Shown piece after piece: positions 1-15,500 of a stretch of DNA of 64,000 nt. Source of the stretch: Glandiceps talaboti (taxonomy: Eukaryota; Hemichordata; Enteropneusta; Spengelidae). The number at the start of each line of letters is the position of its first letter. Positions within the stretch are counted from its first letter, which is position 1. The position numbers and the translations under genes were made by a program. A model generated the notes under the pieces. It was not told the origin of the DNA. It was given only the letters and a program-made list of their open reading frames with translations, and did no database searches. The stretch lies in contig NC_135568.1 in NCBI RefSeq assembly GCF_964340395.1, positions 9,239,276-9,303,275 on the forward strand, written 5' to 3'.

Positions 1-443
1 ACATGTATATTCGTGTTTTAGGATCTCTTTCTCTCTCCACGTGTAGTCAAACGAACAAATACTACTGAAGATCTAGCTAAATCTCCTGCTGGGGAAAGGC
101 TGAATAGCGCATGTTAGGTGTATCTGATCTGTCACACACTGACAGGTAGTTCTAATTGGTTACTTTGTTTAGTGTACCACAAACTCCAGTTTGAAATAGG
201 TGACGTAAGAACACGATAATGTCATTACGTTTATATCGATGTTCCTACAGCATAAAGTAACATTGTTGTAGAAAGAACAGAATTCTGTGCTAGAGAAATC
301 CCATTTGACTATACAGTGGAGATGATCACAGCATGTATAGAACTAGACTATACGAGTAATGTACTAACACCTCAATATTGTCTATACATATATATAATTC
401 AAGATCATTGAAATCTAAATCATAATTTTCTGTTCATTTACAG
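1..443 (+). other. Intron sequence upstream of first visible exon
   Basis: No coding region is seen. The segment ends in a normal acceptor (pyrimidine-rich tract then CAG) at 441-443, so the first visible exon is internal and the gene begins to the left of the window. Confidence 0.7.
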
Positions 444-558
444 CCTCAAGATATTATAGACTCTCAAAGCCATACATTTAAACTCAAGACATACAGACAC
501 CCTAGGAACTGCGATCTTTGTAAAGAAGTTATATGGATTGAAGGAGTACAATGTAGAG
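444..558 (+). CDS. tns: tensin exon 1 in window: N-terminal part of C1 zinc finger
   Basis: Phase 0 at the start, leaving one base at the end. It encodes the first C1 zinc ligands His10, Cys23, Cys26 and Cys37. The spacing H-x12-C-x2-C-x10-C has the short third loop of tensin C1 domains rather than the 13-14-residue loop of protein kinase C. Donor is GTAAGT at 559. C1 domains of tensins are found in TNS2 and in long TNS1 forms, so this gene has the C1-bearing architecture. Confidence 0.93.
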
Positions 559-3500
559 GTAAGTAACAACAAACCAACAGTGTGCTCCCTAAGTCACTGA
601 CATACAGCAGTTTCTTGTAATTCACCAAAGTTAGGTGTCCCTTACTATGTGGTGGCTCTAATACAAGAGAAAGTCTTTTTTTTTCAACATTTTGACTTAC
701 AACAATAAATGGTGTCTCATACTATTACCAGATGGTAAACTGTACACTGATGACCAATAAACAGTTTCAGAAACCGACATAAAACTTGATAAATATTTGG
801 TTATGGTTTGATAAACTAACTTACCGCATATCAAACTGACTGATTTTATTGAGAACAGCAAAGGATAAGACAGGAAATTTTAAATCTTCTATATCATGTC
901 TCAATCTATAAAGTCGAAGTTCTGAACCTAGTCAATTTTAAGAAAATGTAGTATGAAAAATACTTATCTGGCTGAACTATAGAAAAAGTAGGTGTAGAAC
1001 AAAAGAATGACCCAATGTATAATCCGTGTTACTCTACCCTGCACACTATATGTAAGACAGTACTCATGTGAGAACCTGGGATTGAAATGATAGTGTTACC
1101 AATTATATATCTATATATTACAATGTTATCTTTTATTGCAGTGTGTAAATATGCTTGTCACCAGAAGTGTGAGTTGAAGGTGAGTGTTTGCAGCTAAATA
1201 CATTATACTGAAATTAAAGGGATTAAGGAAAAGACAGAGTGGTGACTTCACAACAGTATCTCTTTCAATGCTCAGTCTATATTTTTTAAGTGTTTTTTTT
1301 CTGATTTTAATTTCAACTCTAAAATTTGCTCAAAACATAGACCTTTACTATAAGATTGATCACCCCCCCCCCACACACACACACACACACACACACACCA
1401 CATAGTAGCTGTGTAAGTAATCTATATAGTAGGCACTCATTAACCCTGCTACCAAGCATAGTACATACACTCATGTGACCCCATTTGACCCCAGAACAAA
1501 TAAGCAAGTCTGGCATTTGGATGTTATGTGGCAGTTTGCCATACATCCTGCAGAGGTTACCCAAAGGTCAAAATGAGGTCACCCAAAAGTCAAAATGTAG
1601 GTTACCTTCTAGCTCTGTGTGCAGTTTTGAATCTGGAATCTTTTACTGAACGAAATGTTCATATACAGACGTTTCTCGAAAATCTAAATTCACAGCAACT
1701 ACAGGAGTTGCAAACACTTCCAAAGTCAGTTGTTAGGATTAGTTTTCCAAATACTGAGGGATCAAACTGATAAAATAAATTCCTAGCAACTCATTTGAAG
1801 TTTATTTGATCTAGTAAATCTCTCCGTGTAGAGATCGCCTAAAAATAGGTAATATAAATTGAACGCAAATTCCGTAATTATAACTAACGCAAACCTTGTA
1901 AATTATTTAATCTTTGATATAGAATATTTTTATTCTGTAATATACTTTATATTAAACTTGAAATAAATTATGAGTGTTTTTATGTGCATTGTACTCAATG
2001 AATTTAAAACTGCTTATATTTGTCAGGGGTTCATTTGCTAGGACTCTCAGAATAAGTTTTCTAGAATATCAACCCACGCCAGAAAAGTCTTGAAAATCTA
2101 CGAAAACTTTGTTTTACTCCTGTAAGATAAGAGAATGAAATGATTAGTCAGTAATTATTTGAAATTCTGATTACTGAGAAGTAGACATTTGTCTGTATTT
2201 GATGTACAAGTACCTTTCGAAAACTTGCACTAAACATTTTGAAAATTCCTCGAAATGAATGAAAAGACAGCAAAACATCAAAATAAAGAAAACTCAAATT
2301 AAACAATAGAATACTAAAAGTGTTTTCTATGATATACAATATCTGTATTATGGTTTACTGTCATTATTTTGACAAACACCAGTCTACGAAATTTAATCTG
2401 TGTGCACGTTTTGGTCTCTGATAGTGTACATACAAATTGCAGTATCGTTATTCTGGTCTGTAAAGTATTCTTATGTAGCCAATTAGTAGAAATGTAATGT
2501 TATTTCAAAATCACTGTTTTTACATTTTTAGAATTTCTACACTTTCACATTCATGTAAAAAAAAGCCCAAAGTGTCTCTACATTCCATCGTAAAATATGA
2601 ATTTATTTTTTCAATTTAGAGAAAATTTGTAGCTCATTAATTATTCATTTATGTTGTTACCTTGTCTCACATATCACCAGTTACTGAAATAGATTCAATT
2701 TAAAACTATAAAATTATATGTTATCCACGGATTACGATTTTATTTTACTTGGCTTTGTAATTTGTACGTAGTTGTGTTAGTTATGTTAATTACAAATAAA
2801 AGTCTTCAATAATTCAAGGATGAAAGCTGTAAGTAAATGCAATACTTTTTTCGTAATGGAAATATTGTTGTACCTTGATCATCAAACCAACTGGATACAT
2901 TCAAATCTAGCCATAATCAATGCCATTATATTTGTTGTCAACTTTTACCCCTAGAGTTCAAAATGTTAAAACCTTCATACTTTCTCATTGCTAACACTAG
3001 AGGGCAGTATATGAACTCAACTTTTGTTCCAAATACAAACTTGAAAATAGCTACTGTGTCAACAGATTTTATACCCACTATTCGGAACACATAAGATTAA
3101 TAAGGGGTCGTAGGTGCCTGGAAATTTGTATTGCCAGCTGTCTCTGTTCAGTGATGGTTTGACGAGAGGGCAGTCTTGATATTGGCATAAAAAATGAAGA
3201 TTTGTGTTTGTACTGTTGAGAGAAAGAGATCATGTAATATTGCACTTTAAGAAAAGTTGTGTACTTGTCGTATATTTGGTCAAGAGGAAGCAGTAAAAGA
3301 CACTCTAATATGTAACACTTTCCCATGTTGAGTTCTGTTTGATTTTCAGTTCATATTAAAATGTTCAATATAAAGAAAGTCTTGAAAGTTTCAAATCGTA
3401 CATTTATCTATTTTGTAAATTACGTACGATAGTTTGAATTCCCATGTACATTGTACATAAGTATGATATGACAAGCTACAAACAGATTGCACAAGACAGG

Positions 3501-6500
3501 ACCAATTTTATACATTCATAAAGTAGTTATGAAGTGAAATATTTCATATTTGTAATTTATTGAAGCACCCTGTGAATATGTATAAATTGTTAGCATGCAT
3601 TACATATTTATATAATAATGATAAGAAAGCTACATTCTTTTTTAACCATGTTTTACGAACTTTTGACATTTTCATGAATGATGTGTTCCCAGCATGCACT
3701 ACGCCAGGAAGTAGAAAATCCCAAATTAGTCAAGAAACGAATATTTTAATTCAGTCTGTTGCTGCATAAACTTGCAAAAGCTCTAACCGCAGACAACCAA
3801 CAATATATTCACTGAAAATTGTTAAAATACCTATAATTAGACATTGTGCATGCTAAGTAGAGGTCTATTGTATCTATAATCTAGTGATAAGTTGAAATCG
3901 TGATTCACCGTGGATGCTGTTTTTTGGGTGTGGACCACCAAAACAACTTGATTGAATGCATAATTGCACTATACTATGTGTACTACAGAACTATGTTAAC
4001 CCACAGGTGATTTAATACTGTTCAGGGTTTATAATATTATGAGTAAGTCATTAAATTTACCACAAGAGTTTCACAAAACGTTCCAGATTACAAGAAATAC
4101 AGTTTTAATAATAACAGGAAAACAACCACTCCCAAATGTTACTTAGCTATAGTTATTTGATCACCTATGTAAGTGTTTCCCTTGATGAAATGATTACTAA
4201 TAACATCTGAAAGGTCAGCTAAGGTCATACACATACATGAACAATTTAGACCAATTAACACATATTTGACACTTTGTGACCCCTGACCTCTGGGTGACCT
4301 TTGACTTATTGTGAGCTGAACCTCAAACAGCCATCTGTTAATAATTCTATAAGGTTCTGTGTGTGAAATGGACTTTGAATGAATTTGATTGCGTAGTATA
4401 GTTGTCACATGATATGCAAATCAAAAGAAATCTACAAAATGACTATTTTACAGATGCAGTACATGTAATATTTAAGTAATAAGGGTTGTCATGGGAACAA
4501 ATTCTAACTTTCCGGAATTTCTGATTTTATGCTCCAATTTGTAATATTAAGTAATAGGTATTTTACCTCATATAGGCCCCCTTTTTCCCACTATCAAATT
4601 AATGAAATATTGAAAAAATAACTTAAGGAATTTAATAAGAAACAGTTTCGTAAGTTATGGATACATGATAGGCGTGTTTTCTTTAGGGTGGGTATTCGTA
4701 AGATGAACCACAGTTTATCAAGAATCATTTGAGAACAATAAACTAGTTTTGAAATTTTATATCTTACTTTTGCCCGATTTCTGTATTTGGTTACTTCTGG
4801 ATTTGTTTTGTATTTTATTAACAAAATACAGAGCAGACGCTGTGTTAAGGGATGTTTGTGTGTTATCTTTATTGTGTCTATCGCAACATGAAACCTGGGC
4901 TCACTAAATCTTGATGTATCATTTGATATAGCATTTGCAAGCTAAGATGAAAACTCCTGTAAAAACACCCTTGAGTCTTAGCTCATCAACAGTGGAATTA
5001 ATACCATAAATATGATGGCATGTTGTTGTAGAAAAACCAGGATGGCATGTAATATTTCCAGGTTGACTTTCGGTCATTGCTCGCCCACCCAAGTTTGTAA
5101 TGTAATGTAGAAAATGTAATGATGTAGAAAACGTAATACTGTAGAAGATGTGATAATGTAGAAAATGTGGTGATGTAGAAAATGTAATAATGTTGAAAAT
5201 GTAATAATGTTGAAAATGTAATAATGTAGAAAATGTAATGTAGGAAATGTAATGATACAGCAATTGTATTGATGTGGAAAATGTAATAATGTAGTAAATG
5301 TAATGATGTAGGAAATGTAATAATGTAGAAAATATGATAATATAGAAAATGTGATACTGTGCAAAATGTAGAAAATGTAGTGATGTAGAAAACAATACTG
5401 TAGAAAATGTAATAATGTAGAAAATGTAATAATGTAGAAAATGTAATAATGTAGAAAATTTGTCATGTCAGTTTGAAGATTACATTTTATGTCATTGTAT
5501 TTGTACAGAAAACAGACAACAAACCAACACACATATACAATAGTCCACTGTCCAGTTTAACATCTGAATTTTGTCCCCCAAAAATGTATGTTTCTCCACC
5601 CTGTTGTAAAATTGATGTTTTGCCAATAAAATCCAGATCTCAGACATCAGCTGATTCGTAATTGGATTCCTGTGTTTAGGATTTGTCGGGGGGAAAAATG
5701 GACAGAGAGTGTTTTGTGTAGGAGTTGACTTTTCCTGACTTTTTGATCTTACTCATTAAGTTGCAATGAACTGTGAGTTAACCATTAAGAATTTAACTCC
5801 AGCTGTTGTGTGTGACGTAGAAATAGTTGAGATTACAACGGTCAGAGCAATTTGAGATACTTAGATACATTGTGTACTGCCAGGGAGGTTTTGATTGTTC
5901 ACTCGCATCGATTACAGACGATGCAAAATGGATGCGCCAAACAACAAACATCACGATAAAACTCAACAAGAAACCGCAATTATTAGGACGTCATTATTGT
6001 ATATCGCCACGTAGAACGTTATCAAATTTTGCATGAGGCATATCACGGAACAGCGCAGTGAAATTCAAGTGATGCTCTTGGCCGTCCTGTCGTTCAAAAT
6101 GGTTCATTTCAGACGGAAATACTTGCGTAAAAGTCGTTTATCAAATAATGTCCAAGTTTATGAGCAAAGCAGGATGTAATAAAGAGAGAAATTTTGACTA
6201 AGAGAGAGATGTGAATTGAGGACGTCAGGAATTTAAGGAGTCATGTTTCTTGCTAGAATAGATGTGATGATATTTTGATGACGGTAGCCAATAGTGATAA
6301 TTAGTGTCAATTTCATAGCACATATGATAAAGAGTTTATCTTGTATCTGAAGCCTTGTCCACATTAGTAAGTTTACACTGGTGTTACCACATTAATGGGT
6401 TTATCTTGTATCTGAAGCCTTGTCCACATTAGTAAGTTTACACTGGTGTTACCACATTAATGGGTTTATCTTGTATCTGAAGCCTTGTCCACATTAGTAA

Positions 6501-9500
6501 GTTTACACTGGTGTTACCACGTTAATGGGTCTATCTTGTATCTGAAGCCTTGTTCATATTAGTAAGTTTACACTGGTGTTATTGCATTTCTCAGCTCATA
6601 TTGTATCTAAAGCATCATTCACATAACATTTCTCAGTTCATTTTGTATCTTAAGTCTTGTCCACGTTAGTAAGTGTACACTGGTGTTACCATATTTCTGA
6701 GTTCATGTTCTATCTAAACCTTGTTCACATCTAAGTTTACACTGGTATTATTGCAGTACTGATTTCAGTCATTAGTTATATGAAGTCCAGACACCGACTC
6801 TACGTTATTGCTGGCCCAAAAATTTGCGAGATTGACAATATATCAAGCCAGATACCGAAGTCTGTGAGCTATACAACGAGATATTCAGCAATCTGAGAGC
6901 CTACGTGTTATGCTTCTCCTGTCCTATGTTGGCATTTCCATCTCAAATCACAACATTTTGTGATGGTCAGGGAAACAGGTAACTTTAAAAGGGTGGATCT
7001 GGTAAATGATATACTTCCAATATACCGTACACTAAATTTTGGTGAGGAACTCAATAAAATATCTAGGGAACTAATATTCATATATTTACCGACTTACCAC
7101 TCCTAACAAAAAAAGTGAAGCATCGTATAGGTATTAATCACAAAGGTATGAACTTGAGTTTAGGTAGGGACGATCTCAGTTGCTATCAAAGTCAACTGTT
7201 AGTTTCTTGTTAGTAAACATTGTTCTAAGATACTGCCGTACTGACCCAACTTTTCTCATCTGAGCATACCATGGATTACATAGACAATATTTATTCCATC
7301 TGTTACAGCAAGGAATAACACTTCATAACCTTGCATGCCACTCACTCACAAGATTTGTTTTCTTTCCCTTGGACACAACAAAGTTAAAAAAATGCGTTAA
7401 TGTATTTCTCATCAAAATTTTTTAGAAAAAAAAAATAAAAAAGAGGCCAAAGGAAAATTTTGCAATGAAACAAAATTCCAATTGATAATGATGTTTGTAG
7501 CGGTATGTGTACTGTAGGAGAAGTTGTAGGTATCAAAACATGTTGGAATAATTATTTTTGATGTTTATTTGACGGGTACTGAATTGAGTGGACGGAGTTA
7601 CCAGTGATTGGCTGTGGAATAGTATGTGTTGTTGATTCATACTTGAACCATGCTGGTAATCTGTGGGTATGGTTTTTAGTCGATGAGGTCACACCAACCA
7701 ATACACTTTCCAAATACCATGCATTCTTAACTCCATCTTGTAACAAGAGAAATGTGGAGTTCTGACACCGGAGACATGCTCTGCTCAACTCTGTTCTTTA
7801 TCCATGGTGCACACATCGTCGTCATAAACAGGTTCTCGGGATGATCCCCATACGTGAGTGAATTGACAACGGATAAATTAACTGTGACCCGAAGAGACGC
7901 TATTTACAATGTCAGTAACCCCTGAGGTGAGTTCCAACATGACCTCTGACCTTGATAAAGAGCAGATTCCTAAAAGTTGACGGACTCCAGTGCAAGGATT
8001 CTGTAGGCCATACTTTGTTTTATGTATGTTACCTTGGGTTGAATGGCTTTAACAGTATGACTATTACAACTTTGTTTATAAACCATGCTGTGGTATTTTT
8101 ATGATTTAGATGACTTGGGGGCTAAGTTCATTCATTTGCTGTGACCAAAAACAGTAAACAAATGAAGAAGTAATATTTAACTTTCATATATATTCAATAA
8201 ACAGTCATCACACAGGCTAATTAGTGTAAATCTCGTTAACACTTTTTGTTTAGGACACTTCAAATCTAAATTGTTACATGCATACCAAAGGACTGAAATC
8301 AAATGCAATTTTGTATTTGAAGACCGGTGCATTCTGAAAATCTAATTTCTAATTTTTTTTGTTCCCAATGCAAAGGCATTTGGGATAGGTATATCTTGGG
8401 TGTGTTTTGGTGTGGGTGTACTTTTGGCAGTATAGGATGTGTTTGGGTGCTCAGGATTTAAAAAAAAAAATACAGATTTGATAGTTCTAATGAATTCTAA
8501 TAACTTCTGCATGTATAAATTTGGTCAATACATTGAATGGTTATAGACACTAGACAGACACAGTCTTCATGTTTCAGTTGTTTGTGGACACAGAAAGAAG
8601 ACATTCCTTAACAGTGAATGTACATGTATTTACTGTGTAGGAAAGGTGAATTCTGGGTCAGTTAGAGTTAGAGTTAGAGTTAGAGATTGTCGAATAAACA
8701 GTTTGTAGTCCAACTACAGGGAATCCAGACTGATACGCAGGGAGACCAGAACTTGAAGAAATGTATAAGTTTGATATAAAGAACACAGTCCAATAAATGT
8801 GAAGAGTTTGTTTATATAGTTTACAGGTGTGCCATACAATCTGAAGTATTTACTAAGTAAATGTATCATGGCTATAATGAGGCGGTAAGTCTACAAAGAA
8901 TCAATATTAGCTATAGTTGTGTCAAGTTTAACCAGTACAGTTTTTGTCCGAGCAATTCATGAACCAACAAGCTTGCTATTAATGTTTTTTGAACCCAAAA
9001 CAGAGGGTGAAATCTGGTCAAAATTAGCATAGCTTTTCACAGAATGAAAAGTTGTTAACTGTGTTAAAATTAGAGTTTTTGTAGGTATAACCCTCTTAAA
9101 ATGAGGGTTGAGTCTGTAACAAAGTATACTGTGAACCTTTAATGTTTAACTGATTTTAAGGTATGTTAATTGGCCATAATGAGTACACGGTTATCAGTGA
9201 TTGTGTGCTAAACATGAATGTAATGGGGTAATAATTGTTTTATTGACTTATATCACATGGAGATATCTTGACTAAAACCCTCATGTATGTCTGACCCCCC
9301 TACCCCACCCAGTCCACCCCACTCATCCAGCCACCCTCTACACCATAGTTTTGTTGAATTTTCCCTTGCGATGAACAGTTACGAATATGTCATGTCGTAT
9401 AAAGGCATTTGTGATTCACACTCAGAGTATATTGCTCAGATGGTGGAAACAGTGGGATTATTAGTTGTAGTCAATAGCTAATCTGGGGTGATCTTTAAAG

Positions 9501-12500
9501 GCGATATATATCAGTACATTGGTGAAAAGGTTGACTACTTGTCGGTGATGGTGGCAACACTGGTTTCAATGTGCAAGAAAAGACATCTGTTCACAGCATT
9601 GGTGTTGTTGGTGGTGATGGTGGTGGTGGGGTGGGGGTGGGTGGAGGAGGTGAGGGTGTTGGTGGTGGTGGTGGTGGTGGTAGAGGTGTAGCTGGTTGGA
9701 GTGGAGGTGGTGGTGGGAGTGGGTGGTGAATTGATGATGTTGGTGGTGGTATTGGTGGGTGGGTGGGGGGGATGTCATTATTCCACACCATGAACATTAA
9801 GTAGTTATGATATTAATAACAAGCTGTGTATTATTCCAGGCCATTGTCTATGGAAGTTTCTTTCTGTGATGGAAGTTGACTCTGTTGGAAACATTCACAG
9901 TTGTACTTATTAAATTTCAATGATAACCAACTACAAAGAATGCATTTTAGTTTCGTCATATTCAAAGTCAGACTCATGTGTTGCCAATGTTTGGTATTTT
10001 TAGTAGTGAACCTGAACGAATTAACAGGGGGTGTAATCCTATGCATCTAGGCTCAAATTACAAGCAATAGTGACTGCAATATGATAACATAATCTAACTA
10101 TGCAGAAATTAAATATGTCAGTATCCCCTTCAGAACCAAATTTTTTTGGGCAAAAATTTTAGTTCAATAATTTTTTGGATATCATAACTTTCTTGTAGAC
10201 GGGAATCAAAGAAAAATAAAAATTAATATGTTTTGTCATAATTTTGGTATTAATGAAACATAAATTTACATTAATTTCAGAGAAATGGTAGTCAAGATAT
10301 CTTTTCATGTAAACATGATGAAAAGGTTAATATCCCAGTATATATTTACATCACAGCAACACGTGTCTAATGTCATCAGTTTCGTGGTATCAGTACTAAC
10401 CAATAAAAAATTTACATCACATATTATCATCATATTCATTAATTCAACACGTACAGGGTATAGTTATATCACTAAATATTTTTATTTTTATTATTGTTTT
10501 ACTTGTGAATTTAAATGGTACTACTTATCCTCGTGTTGAAGTGACAGTACCCCTTATGTTACTGAAGTATTTCACTTCGCAGAATACAGAATTTTATTAC
10601 GTATCTACCAGGGATTACTTCAATGTGGCAGCTAGTGTGCGCATTTATGCAAATCATATGTAAATGAGGGCATGATAGTTCCTTGCACCCATTTGCCAAT
10701 TGCACGGTCACACACACACTGCAATTTTTATGGAAATTTGCTATTTTGAATGAACACACATATATATGAATAACAGACCCCATGTCACACAATTACATGT
10801 AGTGCCAATGAATATTTGCTCTCATGCTTGCTACGTTATTGGCTGCACTTTCGCTCATTACTCTCGTAAAGTACACAGCCAGAACACAGTAAGCACTAAA
10901 GCCAATACCCTGGGTACACCACAAATGCACTCACGTGTCGTGGGGGTTCTGTCACGACATTTGGAAATAAGCTAAATAAACCATCCAAGACATTTGTCGG
11001 TTGCTATGCCGATATCCGAATAGGTGGCGTCTGTGTTGATGCAAAAGTGAAAACATCAGTAGCTAAAAATGATTACTTTTCCTGTTGCTTTTAGTGAATG
11101 TTACATCAATTTTGTTGTTACCATCTGTTTTTAACTGGGCACACACTCGGTGTGATGACCCCACAGTCTCTGTAACGTCACAGTTGTCAACTGTTATGTG
11201 TCACTATGTCTACACACTATACATTTAATATTATCACATTTCAGGGGTTGAAATGTTATTTTCAATCAATTATATCACATTTGCATCATGTCATTATAGT
11301 TTTATTTGCTACTGGACTTGATTTGATAAATTAGAATGAGAGAAAATTATAAAAATTGGACTTAATCTTTAATTCTAGACATATCCATACTGTTACATGT
11401 ATGACCTTTTAAACTTTGACCTTTGACACCAAAATATGGGGTACAACATCACGCAAACGTTATTTGATCTTTAACCCTACTGTAAGGACAGTCATATTTG
11501 GAATCCTGTTGCTAGTTACAACATCATTTGACCCTTGATCTTCCTGTAAGGACAGCCCTATGGGGGGATCCTGGATATATTTACATGACAAACTTGTACT
11601 CAATGCCATGGTTTATATTGCCTGTGAGGAAGGTAGCCTGAAATAGGTTTTGACTGGCAACAACAATAAACACATCTGTGTGGGCTGGATGGTCTTTGAT
11701 TTGAGAGTATACAACTTTTAGACTACTAAGCTGTCATGTAACACAGTATATGTCTATTATACTTCTAAATGAAATGTAGACGATGAACTTGAATGCATAT
11801 TTTTCTTGCCACTACTTGTTTGTTCAGAGTCATTTATTTTGACCCAACCCTCCAAAACCCCATCTAAACTTCACTTCTTTGCGAAGATGTGTAGAAAATC
11901 CAACTCTTTAGAGTTACCCAGAAGATGAAGAGTTAGTGGAGTGATAGAGGAACGTTATAGATACCTAGTTTTGACATACCTGGCAGTTGTCATCTTCATG
12001 ATTTACTGTGGCTTTAGAGAATGCTCCTACCATTAGCAATTGGCAAATCCTCAATACCAGAAGACTGACTATCTGATGTGTAATATTCAAATAGGCCATT
12101 CCAGACTGTAAACAGGAAGTTGACAACACAACGCCCTCACTCAAATTGGGGGTATAATAACACTAAATCCAAAAATTTCGGATTAAAACCCCTGGTCTTT
12201 AATCTGTATGGCTTCAGTGATATGATAGCGGTAATCCACAAGTATGGGATTAAAATATTGGGGTTATAATTCAAACAAATAAACATTTCAGAATATGATG
12301 TGATAGGTGTGATAGCAAATCAGAAAAGTTTCCCAGTGGATGGTTCTGGAATTTTTCAAGGATATTTAATATTGCTAGATGTCAGTTAGCTTGACTTTAC
12401 CTTGCTGTTATGAATCTATTGGGAAAAAATCTGGCATGATTTTAGGATATTTAGGTAACCTTTATAATTTAAGTGCCTACTTAGAATATCTAGAGAGCAT

Positions 12501-15500
12501 TATATTACTTTTAATCAAACAACATTCTAAGACATGCCAACCAAGGATGAATATTACAGCTGCAGTGTTCAGTGTCATTAATTGTCTATTTTGTGTAACC
12601 ATAGCAACCAATATACCAATTCAAATTGTAAGACATGCCAACTAAATATGGACTTTACAGCTGCAGGGTTTAGCATCATTAATGTATATTTTGTGTAACC
12701 ATAGCAACCAATATACCAATTCAAATTGTGAGACATGTGACTAAAGATGGATTTTACAGCTGCAGTTTCTTTGCATTACTAATGTATATTTTGTGTAACC
12801 ATAGCAACCAGTATACTTATTCAAATTGTAGGACATAGCAACCATGGATGAGCTAGTTTTACAGCTGCCTTTTCAGTGTTTTGAATGCCCATGTCATGTA
12901 ACCATGGTAACAGTATACCAACAAACTGTAAGAAATACCAACCTAGGATGGGTTTTACAGCTGTGGGTTTTTCTTTGTTTTTAAAGTCCATTTTGTGTGT
13001 ATAACCATGGTAACCAAATGCTAACTCAAATCATATGTTAATGAAAATAATAATGATTTTGTTTAATCAATGTTTAATTTATTGTCACTAAACAATTATG
13101 TTTGAAAAAGTGAAAGTTATAGTTGATTGATACTTCACTAACAGAAAAAAGAATGTCAAATTTTTGACAAATTCTAAACAGAGCTCTACTATTTTGAAAA
13201 GTATATATTAAAAAGCTGATTTTTGGACTACTAATAATTTCAAAGTTTGTCACAAAAGTGGCACTTTTTGGCAAAACGTTGAAGAAAGTTTTAAAATGAT
13301 GTTGGGTAATTTGAATAGGATCGATCTTCAAAATGAATGTTAGGTTATGTGTGGCCATTGACACTATAGATATGGTATAGACACTAAGATTAACCACAGC
13401 ATAATATCGTATATAGAAACGGAAGACTAAAGTTTATCAAATGTGAACCCCTACATTCCTGACAGCATATTTGACAGATTGTGTGGGTTGGGTATTCCTT
13501 GAGTTCGGCCTCCTCATTTTACCTTGAAGCCAAATCCAGTATACGTTTCATGGAATGAATTGTAATCCAAACACTCCTTGACTGTCTGTACGGAAATCCC
13601 TTAGGGGGGCCCTAGCTATGTTTTTTTTTTGCAGTATGGGATTCCTACGTCAGTCAGCTGTTTACTGGAGGTTGTATGTTTGAGTCAGAGACTTCGGACT
13701 GGTAGATGAGTTTACAGTGTCTGTGTGGTTTGCACCGTGTTGCCTTTAGCTCTGCTGTAGTATGGATATATAAAACTATGACTTAGTAAGTTAGACGTCG
13801 ATTGGAGAGTGGAACACTAACTAGAAAAGAAAAAGTACTGAAGTTCATTATCAAGGATTTCAATCACTTTGCCGCCTATAGGATTTATAATTCTACCGTC
13901 TTTTAACTTTTCGTCGTGATTTTTAACTCTTGTTTGAGAAACTTTTTCTGAAGAATTCAAGAAACTATTAAGAAGGTATGTATGGGTGTCTTAACTCATC
14001 AACTTTTCGCAGTTAGTCTGTCGAGTTACTTGGAAGAATTGTACCCGCAAGTTTAAACTTCTTGTGGAAAAAATTTGACCCCAGATACAGAGGTCAAGAC
14101 AAGAAGACTTGCTTCCAAATATGGAACGGTAGGAAAGTTATCATAGTATGACCTTTACAGAGTTCGTTTAAATCTTCCTGTTAACCCAAGAACAACAAAT
14201 TTTCAAATTTTGAAGAATGTCTGTCATGGTAATTGTCATAATTGTATGTCTTTTAAATATGGCTCCAAGAGAATCTTGTGTGTTGTTAACCAACTTGGTT
14301 TTAAGTAGGGTTAGATACCTATTCAACTTAAAGTGTTGATTCTTTCATTAAGACCAAAAGACAAAATGAACACATGATCATGATCAAGCCTACAAGGTGA
14401 TACAGATTAAGGGCCGATAAACAAACAACTGATTGCATTCTCGAAGTTTTCAATTTTTTATCTGCTGCTTTCATCTCTTCATAATCAAATGTATCTTTTG
14501 AAAATTCTGCAACATTTCTGAAACTTTCACCCACTCTAAATGTTAGATTACTCAGTCACCGCACAGAGTTAATGTCGATTAACCAATATGAGAAAAATGT
14601 GTCGTAGTATCGTCTAGATCTAGTTCATTAGATGTAGACCTAACCACCAAAGACTAAAACAGGAAATAATACTATGTAGTCATCATCCGGTAGTCACTAG
14701 GTGGTCCGTCATCACAATCCAATACACTGTCTCTCAGATGTGATGTCTTGCGTCAATTTAAAAATAGTTTCTTCCTCAAAATAGTTGCAATACCAGAAGT
14801 TTACATCTAGTCTCATCTGTCTGTCCACAAAATTGAGTCGTTAAAAAAGTCGCGTTCGGAGCAAAGACATCACTCGGTACCCGTCACTGACGTAGAGTTT
14901 TAAATACACAGGTTAGTTAACATTTGAATATTATTGTTTATAGCACATGACAAGTAGTGAGGGAATTTTACATGTTTCCATGACAACATGACCTCATTAG
15001 CATAAGAAATGTTAAGAAGATCAAATATTTAGAACTGTCCATAAAATGAAACGACCAGCCTAAACAGAAGGAATATGATTTATAGATATGTTTATCAGCT
15101 GGTACAAATATTTTTAATCAGCTGTTCTACAGCTAGTAAATTTTTGTCAACATTTATTACAGTTGTTACATCAGTTGTTATTACCATTTGGTCGTAACAT
15201 TGTTAAAATTATACACAGAAGGAATTTGTCAGTTTTGGACATTTGTCGACGTTTTCATTTTCCCGAATCGTATCACGACGCAGTAGACTGTGTATGAATA
15301 TCATAGCAGTGATACTAAGTATTTGATTAGAAGCCTGATGAGACTTTTAATAGCATCAAAGTTTATTGATATATAATATTAATGATCAACTGACCATATT
15401 ACTTCATATGTAACGTAAGTTATGATATGTGGGAAAGTATGAAAGTTCAAGAAATTTCCCATAGGAACTCACAAAATGTATCCTAACTATACCTAATTTA

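Noticed and set aside
4919-5532. Two overlapping minus-strand ORFs of about 150 codons rich in Phe, Tyr, His
   Set aside because: They lie wholly on a 15-bp minisatellite whose repeats lack stops on that strand. No domain and no start context.
8660-8690. GTTAGA repeats as an interstitial telomere
   Set aside because: Only about four copies and not TTAGGG.
9566-9797. Pro/His-rich minus-strand ORFs
   Set aside because: Products of the GGT-rich tract.
13740-13790. TATATAAAA-like box suggesting an internal promoter for a short isoform
   Set aside because: No initiator, no downstream exon with a start codon that joins in phase, and such words are common in AT-rich DNA.
14328-14534. Minus-strand ORF of 68 codons with a hydrophobic C-terminal stretch
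   Set aside because: No recognisable family, no promoter or splice partners; length is expected by chance.
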